From assembly GCA_003233295.1 (NCBI GenBank), contig QILJ01000475.1, forward strand, positions 1 through 5,199: a stretch of 5,199 nucleotides of DNA, read 5' to 3'. The notes below the pieces were generated by a model, which did not search any database, was not told the origin of the DNA, and saw only the letters and a program-made list of their open reading frames with translations. This DNA comes from Ignavibacteria bacterium (lineage in GTDB: Bacteria > Bacteroidota > Ignavibacteria > Ignavibacteriales > Melioribacteraceae). A program made the position numbers and the translations under genes. This document shows positions 1 to 5,199 of this stretch, piece by piece (the first letter of the stretch is position 1; each line of letters opens with the position of its first letter).

Positions 1-262
1 TTTCTTTTTCCTCTGAATACTTAACCCGATAAAGTGTAAACACATTTGCAAGAGTATAAGCTGGAATTTTTGCAGCAATTTTCTTTTTAAGCTCGAAAGA
101 CGTTTCAGAATTTATCGAATTTTTAACAGACTTGTAATATGAAATCTGGTTTTCATACTTTTTGTTCTCACGCAGATATTCCTTTTTTTCTTCACTTAAA
201 GATCGCTGAGAAAAAACAAATTTAAAAATGTCTTGTTCGTTTATGTTTATATTTTTTTTCAT
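1..262 (-). CDS. Partial small regulator-like protein, possibly anti-sigma type (N-terminus only)
   Basis: The frame opens at the ATG in 260-262 and stays open through 87 codons to the left edge, so the 3' end is missing. The product begins MKKNININEQDIFKFVF and is lysine- and glutamate-rich and helical. The stretch LSEEKKEYLRENKKYENQ (about residues 22-39), followed by YYKSVKNSI, has the spacing of the two-helix N-terminal domain of many ECF anti-sigma factors (LS.EE...L..H......E......). It lacks the HxxxCxxC zinc ligands of the classical ZAS type. IPAY near residue 70 may start a linker. No transmembrane segment is visible in the part present. The gene is co-directional with and downstream of the sigma-70-like gene at 434-1444, which fits a sigma/anti-sigma pair, but a 171-bp spacer with a palindromic repeat separates them. 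No strong Shine-Dalgarno sequence is seen. That the frame codes is fairly sure; the function is inference. Confidence 0.6.
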   Translation of the reverse strand, partial: MKKNININEQDIFKFVFSQRSLSEEKKEYLRENKKYENQISYYKSVKNSINSETSFELKKKIAAKIPAYTLANVFTLYRVKYSEEKE

Positions 263-295
263 TTCTTATTTTTTCTAAAAATATTATCATCCAAA

Positions 296-366
296 TGTCA
301 TTCCCACGCAAGTGGGAATCTATTGTATAAAAATGGTTTAGGATTCCCATTTTCACGGGCATGACA
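296..366. repeat. Nested palindromic intergenic repeat (REP/MITE-like)
   Basis: The 71-bp element starts TGTCAT and ends ATGACA. Its outer 25-nt arms are imperfect inverted copies of each other, matching at 20 of 25 positions. The left arm is itself a perfect hairpin: ATTCCCAC (300-307), loop GCAA, GTGGGAAT (312-319). The right arm (343-362) forms a weaker hairpin of the same kind. TGGGAATC (313-320) can also pair with GATTCCCA (342-349), so two alternative folds exist: two small hairpins or one long one. Repeats of the form GTCATTCCC(R)CG..GTGGGAATC occur between genes in many bacteria and resemble REP/BIME or MITE-like units. No U-tract follows on either strand, so it is not a typical intrinsic terminator. 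Confidence 0.75.
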
Positions 367-433
367 AATTATCATCAATCCTTCATTAACAATCCCCTAA
401 TACCTTGAATAACAAGGACTTCGGAAAATTGGA

Positions 434-1444
434 TTATTTTTTACAATTATTTTCTTGCAGCAATTCACCGACTTTGTTTTTCATCAATTTGAGCAGGTAT
501 TCTAATATATTATGATACTTCTGATAATATTCTCCCGTACTCATTTCTAAAGAATATGCTCGAAGGTAGTTGTTCAAACCAGGACTTACACCACCGTTCT
601 TCAAATCTTCTGCAATATCCGTTAAGGCATTTTTTAATAGTTCTCCATCTTCTGTGCTTATTTTATACTTTGCAACGTAATCAGTTTCTAATTTATTTAG
701 TGTGGATTTTAACCCCGCGCAAACTATTTCCGATATCTCAATTTGTGGTAAGGAACTCTCAGTTATTTCATTTACAACAAACGATTGCGCGTTTAAATAC
801 TTTAGCTTATAGACCAAAGAATTAAGCGGAATCGCAGGAAAGTGCTCAGTTTCTTCAATTAAATATTTAAACAATTTTGATAGTAGAACATTATTATCCA
901 AGAACAAATTTCCAGGCAAAGCAGAAAACTCATCATCATCAATAACAGTATCGGTTATCTCAAAAATGTTTCCGTTAACGATGCAAATTTTTCCAAAATG
1001 GTTTAACTTTTTACAATTGCACTTTTTTATGTAATGCTCTACGGTTGTTAAAATTTTTGCAAAGAAAGAATCTGAATTTCTTAAAAGCTTATTTATATGC
1101 TGCTCTACACGGTTGGAAATAACTTTGTTGATAAAATAAATTGTTTCATCTTCATTTGTTATTTTGGGCTGCCAGTTGAGAAAAGCTGTTTGAATGGGTG
1201 CTCTTTTATTTTCCGGACTTAATACAAACAAACGCGCAATCGAATCAATTGCCAAATCTTCCAACGAAAGAGAATCACTCACTAACAACTTTTGTATGCG
1301 GCTGTAAATTATCCTTAAATGTGTGGCTGCAATTCTTGTACAGGTTTCTATAAGTGTATTCACATTTTTTCGGTTTGTACCGTAATTGCACAAAACGTTG
1401 TAAAATGAAGTTTCTCCGTGGTTTATTTGTTTATCAGAAATCAT
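434..1444 (-). CDS. Putative sigma-70-like regulatory protein (divergent)
   Basis: This is a 336-residue soluble, mainly helical protein with no signal peptide or membrane segment. Residues 28-75 contain the helix TRIAATHLRIIYSRIQKLL followed by SLEDLAIDSIARLF (60-73). This recalls sigma-70 region 2, in which a helix is followed by a D/E-D-L...D...RLF helix. The helix at 99-122 (ETIYFINKVISNRVEQHINK) sits where sigma factors have their region 2.3/2.4 helix. The middle (about 125-285) is unrecognised and includes a C-x-C-x4-H-x4-C cluster (142-154). The end (EYYQKYHNILEYLLKLMKNKVGELL, 305-329, in two helical blocks) could be a degenerate region 4, but no clear helix-turn-helix is visible. At 336 residues it is far longer than an ECF sigma factor (about 180-200). 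The ATG start is firm, because an in-frame TAA lies three codons upstream. A GGAG lies 12 nt before the start, which is loose spacing. The gene is divergent from the secreted protein gene and upstream of the anti-sigma-like fragment. An unrelated helical protein cannot be excluded. Confidence 0.8.
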   Translation of the reverse strand: MISDKQINHGETSFYNVLCNYGTNRKNVNTLIETCTRIAATHLRIIYSRIQKLLVSDSLSLEDLAIDSIARLFVLSPENKRAPIQTAFLNWQPKITNEDETIYFINKVISNRVEQHINKLLRNSDSFFAKILTTVEHYIKKCNCKKLNHFGKICIVNGNIFEITDTVIDDDEFSALPGNLFLDNNVLLSKLFKYLIEETEHFPAIPLNSLVYKLKYLNAQSFVVNEITESSLPQIEISEIVCAGLKSTLNKLETDYVAKYKISTEDGELLKNALTDIAEDLKNGGVSPGLNNYLRAYSLEMSTGEYYQKYHNILEYLLKLMKNKVGELLQENNCKK

Positions 1445-1561
1445 TAGAAAAAATTACTCCATTTTTCCGAGAATGGCAAAAGTTGAGGTATCTGTTATAT
1501 TAAAAAAACAAGTTTAAATGCTAATTAATTCACTTATCTTAATACATATGCTGGAGGTACT
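1445..1561. promoter_or_regulatory. Divergent intergenic region between the regulator-like and secreted-protein genes
   Basis: This 117-bp AT-rich stretch lies between two divergent start codons, so it must hold both promoters unless transcription enters from further away. I looked for a -35/-10 pair at 16-18 bp spacing and for the Bacteroidota TTTG/TAnnTTTG pattern on both strands and found nothing convincing. No operator-like palindrome stands out. The right end carries the Shine-Dalgarno sequence described separately. Confidence 0.4.
1553..1557 (+). promoter_or_regulatory. Strong Shine-Dalgarno sequence GGAGG
   Basis: GGAGG sits 4 nt before the ATG at 1562. This supports that start, together with the signal peptide that follows immediately. 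It is a much stronger ribosome site than those of the two minus-strand genes to the left, which suggests efficient translation of the exported protein. Confidence 0.75.
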
Positions 1562-4438
1562 ATGAAAAAGTTCTATCTATTAATTTATATACTTATTATT
1601 GCTCTTTCCCAATTTTTCTTGGTAAAAACAAATTATGCACAAATATCCGAATTGAAAATTCTACCATCTGATGGTACCGCAGAAGCTATTTTCGGAATTA
1701 GCTTGTCAACTTTTGGTGATTATGCTATTATAGGTGCACCTGGAGGTGTTGGTGTTGGGTCGGCATATGTATTTAAAAGAGAAGGAGGAAATTGGATTCA
1801 GCAACAAAAATTACAAGCAAGTGATGGATTTGTTGGGAATCTTTTTGGTGAAGGTATATCCATCTCCGGTGATTACGTAATATTAGGGGCAAGACAGGAC
1901 GATGATAATGGATATAGATCAGGTTCTGCTTATATTTTCCATAGAGTGGGGGATACTTGGATTCAAGAAGCTAAGTTGTTACCAAATGATGGTGCAAGTA
2001 TGGATTTTTTTGGATATAGTGTTGCACTATCGGGAGATTATGCAATCATAGGCTCTTATAATGACGATGACAATGGAAATAATTCAGGGTCTGCATATGT
2101 TTTTCACAGAGCAGGAAACAATTGGATTCAAGAAGCAAAGTTACTACCAAATGATGGGGCTGCTGAAGACTGGTTCGGGTGGGGTGTAACTATTTCTGGG
2201 GATTTTGCCATAGTTGGATCTTTTAATGACGACGATAATGGTGAGAATTCTGGGGCAGCTTACATTTTTCAACGAGTAGGTAACAGTTGGATTCAAAAAG
2301 ATAAATTACTAGCTAGTGATGGTGCAGCCGGTGATTGGTTTGGACGTAGCGTATCTCTTTCGGGAGATTATACAATCGTGGGTTCTAGGTGGGATGATGA
2401 CAATGGAAATAATTCGGGGTCTGCCTACATTTTTCAAAGAATTGGGGACAATTGGGTGGAACAAGAGAAATTACTAGCTGATGATGGTGCCGCTGATGAC
2501 TGGTTTGGTTTCAATGTATCTATCTCAGAAGATATTGCCGTTGTCGGTTCCATTGATGATGACAACATAAATGGTACAGATGCTGGTTCTGCTTACATAT
2601 TTCAAAAAGATGATAATAACTGGAATCAAGTTGCAAAGTTAACATCAATTGGTGGAGAATCATACGACTGGTACGGGGCATTCACTTCTATTTATGAAAA
2701 CACCTTATTGATAGGGGCTTACGGTAATGATGATAATGGAAACATGTCCGGATCAGCATATATTCATGATAATTTTTTGACAAATGATGGTTTGGTAGCA
2801 TATTATCCTTTTAATGGAAATGCCAATGACGAATCTGGTAATGGAAATGATGGGATGGTAGATGGGGCAACACTCACTTATGATAGGTTTAATAATGCTA
2901 ACAGCGCTTATACTTTTGATGGAATAGATGATGAAATCGTTTTTAATTTTGGACCAATAAAATCACAAACGGTTGGAACAATAAATTTATGGGTAAAATT
3001 TTATGATGAAAACAAACAGTACAATATTTTCTCTGATGAGAATTATTTGTTTAGATCACAGTTGGGTGGTGGACCCGTAAATGGCCCGCCCCAAACAACA
3101 TTTTATTTTATTGTAAATGGAGAAAGCAGTTTCTGGGTACCAGAGAATACGGGATATGATTTTACCAATTGGCATATGTATACTTTTGTTTGGGATAATA
3201 ATTCGAAAAAAATATATTTCGATGGGAATTTATTGGGCGAAAAAAGTGGGGGCTTTATATCCCCACCATCATCTAACCTCATAATAAGCCCAAATTCATT
3301 AGCAAGATTAGAAAGACTTCACGGAGTAGTAGATGATATAAGATTATTTAATTTATCCTTAACACAAGATGATATAATTGATTTGTTTAGCGAAGAAGGT
3401 GTTTTATCTGCGTATATAGAAGGTAAAATTGAAGTTGATAATAGTGTCCTTCCTGAAGTGCTGGTTAAACTATTAGATGAAGATGGTAATCCAATTGAGG
3501 GCATTGATGATGTTCATACCGATAATAATGGGTTCTATTCATTCACGGACCTTGCTCCTCAATACTATCAAGTGATGATCGTAGAACCATTAGGATATTC
3601 TGTGGATGAAAATCCCAAACTAGTTCATCTTCAAGCCGGAGATAGTGCTGAACTAAATTTTGAACTGACTGAACAATTAGTAAATAATCAATCAAGAAGT
3701 GCTGCCTACTGGATGTTTCAGTTTATCATAAACATTAGAGGTTGGGGTTTTGCACAAGAATCCGAATCTGATCTATATAGTTATATGAACGTAATACAAG
3801 AACATTATACACCACATTTTGATTTCTTTCAAGATTATAGTACTCTACAAGATTGGAAACAATTACTCAAACCTAAATTTTTCGCCTCTCAACACAAGAA
3901 AGCATTGAGACAACTTGCAGCATTAGTACTAAACTTTGCTTCTATGAAAATTGGGCAGTATACTGTTGTAACAGAAGATAATAAAACTGCCGGAGATGTT
4001 TTAACGTACGTTTCGCTATTATTAACAGATGAAGATAATACTAACGATCGCTTGGCAAAAGTACTGGCATTTAAAGTAAATCTGCACTTGCCAATCGGGG
4101 CAAGTATAATACCAGACGGAGATATATTATATAAAGGGTTCAAGCAAAATATTGATTGGAGGATTGAATTACCAAAAGAGTATACATTATACCAAAATTA
4201 TCCCAATCCATTTAATCCTTCTACGAAAATATTTTATCAACTTCCCCAAAACAGTAACGTAACAGTTAATGTCTATGACATTCTTGGGAATAGGATTAAA
4301 ACATTAGTAAATGAGTTTAAAGTTGCAGGTAAATACGAAATTGAATTTTATGGGAGCAAGTTAGCCAGCGGGGTTTATATATATCAGATTCGAGCAAATA
4401 ACTATACAGCTAATAAGAAGATGATTTTAATGAAATAA
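1562..4438 (+). CDS. T9SS-exported FG-GAP propeller / LamG-domain surface protein
   Basis: This is a 958-residue exported multidomain protein. Residues 1-27 form a signal peptide (MKK, hydrophobic core LLIYILIIALSQFFL, probable cut after YAQ). Residues 32-409 hold seven FG-GAP repeats (FG-GAP_2 type), each with KLL..DGA..DWFG, SGDYAIVGS, DDDNG, GSAYIF and NWIQ; this is a likely seven-bladed beta-propeller. Residues 410-612 look like a LamG/concanavalin-type lectin domain (LVAYYPFNGNANDESGNGND, YTFDGIDDEI, DDIRLFNLSLTQDDI). Residues 616-703 form a SdrD-B or carboxypeptidase-regulatory-like beta domain (VLVKLLDEDGNPI, TDNNGFYSFTDL, YQVMI). Residues 706-868 form a helical domain without a firm name. 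Residues 874-958 are the T9SS type A sorting domain (YPNPFNPSTKI ... LASGVYIYQIRA ... KKMILMK). T9SS cargo crosses the outer membrane and is usually anchored on the surface or released. Adhesion or glycan binding is the likely role; no catalytic residues are recognised. The gene stands alone and is followed by a terminator. Domain calls are by eye; export is the surest conclusion. Confidence 0.95.
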   Translation: MKKFYLLIYILIIALSQFFLVKTNYAQISELKILPSDGTAEAIFGISLSTFGDYAIIGAPGGVGVGSAYVFKREGGNWIQQQKLQASDGFVGNLFGEGISISGDYVILGARQDDDNGYRSGSAYIFHRVGDTWIQEAKLLPNDGASMDFFGYSVALSGDYAIIGSYNDDDNGNNSGSAYVFHRAGNNWIQEAKLLPNDGAAEDWFGWGVTISGDFAIVGSFNDDDNGENSGAAYIFQRVGNSWIQKDKLLASDGAAGDWFGRSVSLSGDYTIVGSRWDDDNGNNSGSAYIFQRIGDNWVEQEKLLADDGAADDWFGFNVSISEDIAVVGSIDDDNINGTDAGSAYIFQKDDNNWNQVAKLTSIGGESYDWYGAFTSIYENTLLIGAYGNDDNGNMSGSAYIHDNFLTNDGLVAYYPFNGNANDESGNGNDGMVDGATLTYDRFNNANSAYTFDGIDDEIVFNFGPIKSQTVGTINLWVKFYDENKQYNIFSDENYLFRSQLGGGPVNGPPQTTFYFIVNGESSFWVPENTGYDFTNWHMYTFVWDNNSKKIYFDGNLLGEKSGGFISPPSSNLIISPNSLARLERLHGVVDDIRLFNLSLTQDDIIDLFSEEGVLSAYIEGKIEVDNSVLPEVLVKLLDEDGNPIEGIDDVHTDNNGFYSFTDLAPQYYQVMIVEPLGYSVDENPKLVHLQAGDSAELNFELTEQLVNNQSRSAAYWMFQFIINIRGWGFAQESESDLYSYMNVIQEHYTPHFDFFQDYSTLQDWKQLLKPKFFASQHKKALRQLAALVLNFASMKIGQYTVVTEDNKTAGDVLTYVSLLLTDEDNTNDRLAKVLAFKVNLHLPIGASIIPDGDILYKGFKQNIDWRIELPKEYTLYQNYPNPFNPSTKIFYQLPQNSNVTVNVYDILGNRIKTLVNEFKVAGKYEIEFYGSKLASGVYIYQIRANNYTANKKMILMK
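1655..2788 (+). repeat. Seven tandem FG-GAP coding repeats, about 165-bp period
   Basis: The repeat units start at 1655, 1808, 1973, 2138, 2303, 2468 and 2636. Units 2 to 5 are exactly 165 bp (55 codons) long and unit 6 is 168 bp. Unit 1 is shorter and lacks the acidic DDDNG loop, having a glycine-rich GGVGVG stretch instead. Unit 7 is the most diverged at its start (TSIGGESYDWYG) and ends in IHDNF rather than a WIQ strand. The DNA copies differ at many synonymous positions, so these are old copies kept similar at protein level. The DDDNG loops resemble the cation-binding loops of integrin-type FG-GAP blades. Confidence 0.85.
4181..4435 (+). other. Type IX secretion C-terminal sorting domain (coding segment)
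   Basis: This segment codes for residues 874-958, beginning YTLYQNYPNPFNPSTKI, continuing with VTVNVYDILGNRIKTLVNE, AGKYEIEF and LASGVYIYQIRA, and ending KKMILMK. It matches the Por_Secre_tail / T9SS type A sorting family in full length, and the wording is that usual in Ignavibacteria. In this family the domain directs passage through the outer-membrane translocon and is normally removed afterwards. Confidence 0.92.
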
Positions 4439-4463
4439 AATTTCAGTTTATAGAATGTTTTTT

Positions 4464-4492
4464 AAGAGCCGCCTCCTGCGGCTCTTCTTTTT
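4464..4492 (+). terminator. Rho-independent terminator
   Basis: A perfect 9-bp stem AAGAGCCGC / GCGGCTCTT (4464-4472 and 4478-4486) with loop CTCCT is followed by CTTTTT. It begins 26 bp after the stop codon of the secreted protein gene. Read on the minus strand the hairpin would be followed by A residues, so it ends only rightward transcription. This fits a single-gene transcript. Confidence 0.92.
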
Positions 4493-4514
4493 CAACTCGT
4501 ACAACTTCACAACC

Positions 4515-4820
4515 CTACTCAACAGCAGACAACCTCTCCCCATCCCAAAAACGCAACTGTTTCTCAAGGATGTTTTTATACTCAACTGTGTTAGTTAGTG
4601 GGGGATTGAGTTCGCCGGATTTTACAAGCTTGTCTCTTGCCATTAAAAACGTGTCGGTGTAATTAATTAGAATAAGAAGGGTTACTTTGCTGTTTATTTG
4701 TTTATCAGGTATTGTATTGGTTCAACGGGAAATGGAATTTCTTGTTGTTTAAGTAAGGTAGATATTTAGTTTGCATATCTGACCTCAATTCTGTTTATTC
4801 TAGCTTCTTCTAGTGTAGTG
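4515..4820 (-). pseudogene. Decayed 3' end of an unrecognised gene
   Basis: The frame ending in TAG at 4515-4517 is open back to 4721 and reads well as protein: TDTFLMARDKLVKSGEL, NPPLTNTVEYKNILEKQL, RFWDGERLSAVE. Its first in-frame ATG is at 4643, which would give only 42 residues, and an in-frame TGA closes it at 4722-4724. Upstream, a second frame carries the equally protein-like LLKQQEIPFPVEPIQYLINK (4697-4756) and, beyond a TAA at 4766-4768, LEEARINRIEVRYAN (4769-4813). Together these look like one coding region broken by a frameshift near 4700-4720 and a stop near 4767. I do not recognise the family. The remnant abuts the end of the IS630 transposase, so insertion may have cut it off. 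The alternative is that only the 42-residue frame is real, or that none is coding. Confidence 0.35.
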
Positions 4821-4880
4821 TTAATTAGATAATGACGGATAAAGTCTTTTCAATTTAATCCGTACTTTTTCGTTAGTAAA
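4821..4880 (-). pseudogene. Stranded C-terminal tail of the IS630 transposase
   Basis: Directly beyond the TAG at 4881, in the same frame, the sequence reads FTNEKVRIKLKRLYPSLSN and then TAA at 4821-4823. This is the usual end of IS630 transposases of this clade (WQFTTEDARIKLKRLYPS). The tail is thus intact but separated from the body by a single codon, most simply a CAG (Gln) to TAG change. Confidence 0.85.
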
Positions 4881-5199
4881 CTACCAATCAATTTTTGCAT
4901 TTTTATTGTTTCTCTGATTTTGCCATGCATTTACTTCGGTTGTAATCTCCCCCAATGTAGAAATATGTCTGTCCAAGCACTGACTATTTAATACATGTAA
5001 TTCTATTTCTGCCATATTTAACCAGCTTCTATGTTTTGGAGTATAAATAAATTCAAATCTATCTCTTAATCTCTTAGCTTCTTCAGGAGCAAATGTTTCG
5101 TAGAATGCCGAGGCAACATGTGTCTTAAAATTGTCCATTACCAACCGTATCTTTTTTGCTTTAGGATACATTCGATCAGAAATTTGCATCAGAAATTTT
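4881..5199 (-). CDS. IS630-family DDE transposase, C-terminal part, truncated by a stop
   Basis: This is the catalytic C-terminal part of an IS630/Tc1-mariner-superfamily transposase; the 5' end lies outside the window. The frame is open to the right edge (KFLMQISDRMYPKAKKIR), so the ATG at 5189 is an internal methionine and not the start. Visible hallmarks are LVMDNFKTH with the second catalytic aspartate, APEEAKRLRDRFEFIYTPKH, and SWLNMAEIEL with the catalytic glutamate, followed by NSQCLDRHI. These match the clade that usually reads TPKHGSWLNMAEIE; here the glycine is an arginine. The first catalytic aspartate would be upstream of the window. The protein stops at TAG (4881-4883) directly after KIDW, where relatives continue with WQFT...RIKLKRLYP. 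The element has probably lost activity or is losing it, though the catalytic part present is otherwise intact. IS630-family identity is certain by motif; the exact element is not known. Confidence 0.88.
   Translation of the reverse strand, partial: KFLMQISDRMYPKAKKIRLVMDNFKTHVASAFYETFAPEEAKRLRDRFEFIYTPKHRSWLNMAEIELHVLNSQCLDRHISTLGEITTEVNAWQNQRNNKNAKIDW

Larger units (their letters stand above)
4821..5199 (-). mobile_element. IS630-family insertion sequence, one end
   Basis: The transposase reading frame enters from the right edge and its ancestral stop lies at 4821-4823. I could not define the terminal inverted repeat or the TA target duplication because the other end of the element is outside the window. 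The left boundary is therefore only a minimum: the true end should lie a little below 4821, somewhere in about 4725-4820. Confidence 0.75.

Noticed and set aside
403..417. Hairpin CCTTG-AATAA-CAAGG just after the sigma-like gene
   Set aside because: The 5-bp stem has no T-tract on the minus strand and is too weak to call a terminator.
556..825. Plus-strand frame of 89 codons
   Set aside because: It lies wholly opposite the sigma-like gene, and its product has no coherent protein pattern or ribosome site.
1483..1501. TTGAGG followed by TATATT as a promoter for the large gene
   Set aside because: The spacing is only 7 bp, so the two boxes cannot work as a -35/-10 pair.
1548..1565. Five-codon frame MLEVL whose TGA overlaps the ATG of the large gene (ATGA)
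   Set aside because: It could be a coupled leader peptide, but it has no ribosome site of its own and contains the Shine-Dalgarno sequence of the next gene, so it is most simply accidental.
3319..3504. Minus-strand frame of 61 codons
   Set aside because: It is the serine/threonine-rich antisense shadow of the secreted protein gene, as expected opposite Asp/Glu-rich coding DNA.
3889..4143. Minus-strand frame of 84 codons
   Set aside because: It is antisense to the well-supported helical domain of the large gene, with no start signal or recognisable motif.
4798..4814. Direct repeat TTCTAG...TTCTAG near the IS630 end, as a possible target duplication or terminal repeat
   Set aside because: IS630 elements duplicate only TA, and without the other end of the element a 6-bp repeat in AT-rich DNA cannot be assigned.

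Overview
The window is AT-rich. It most likely comes from a member of the Ignavibacteriota (Ignavibacteria/Chlorobi side of the FCB group). The main evidence is the end of the large + strand gene, which carries a YPNPFNPSTKI...VYDILGN...LVNE...AGKYE...LASGVYIYQIRA type IX secretion (T9SS) sorting domain in the wording typical of Ignavibacteria and their relatives. This is recognition by eye, not a database result.

Layout from left to right. (1) 1-262, minus strand: the 5' part of a small gene that runs off the left edge. It looks like the N-terminus of an anti-sigma-type regulator, but without a zinc motif. (2) 263-433: a spacer holding a compact nested palindrome (296-366) that resembles a REP/MITE-type intergenic repeat. 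(3) 434-1444, minus strand: a 336-residue helical protein whose first 125 residues resemble sigma-70 region 2, so genes 1 and 2 may form a sigma-like/anti-sigma-like pair. (4) 1445-1561: a divergent intergenic region with a strong Shine-Dalgarno sequence for the next gene. (5) 1562-4438, plus strand: a 958-residue exported multidomain protein. It has a signal peptide, seven FG-GAP repeats (a probable seven-bladed beta-propeller), a LamG-like lectin domain, a SdrD-B/carboxypeptidase-regulatory-like beta domain, an uncharacterised helical domain and the T9SS sorting domain. (6) 4464-4492: an intrinsic terminator. (7) 4515 to about 4820, minus strand: what looks like the decayed 3' end of an unrecognised gene, split between two frames. 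(8) 4821-5199, minus strand: the 3' end of an IS630-family transposase, entering from the right edge and cut short by an in-frame TAG just before its conserved C-terminal tail.

The regulator pair points left and the secreted surface protein points right, with only 117 bp between their start codons. The sequence allows shared or local control but does not prove it. The right third is an accessory, decaying zone around an insertion sequence. I see no CRISPR array, tRNA or rRNA. The only candidate for something undescribed is the combination of a divergent sigma-like regulator with a T9SS-exported propeller/lectin protein that carries an uncharacterised domain.
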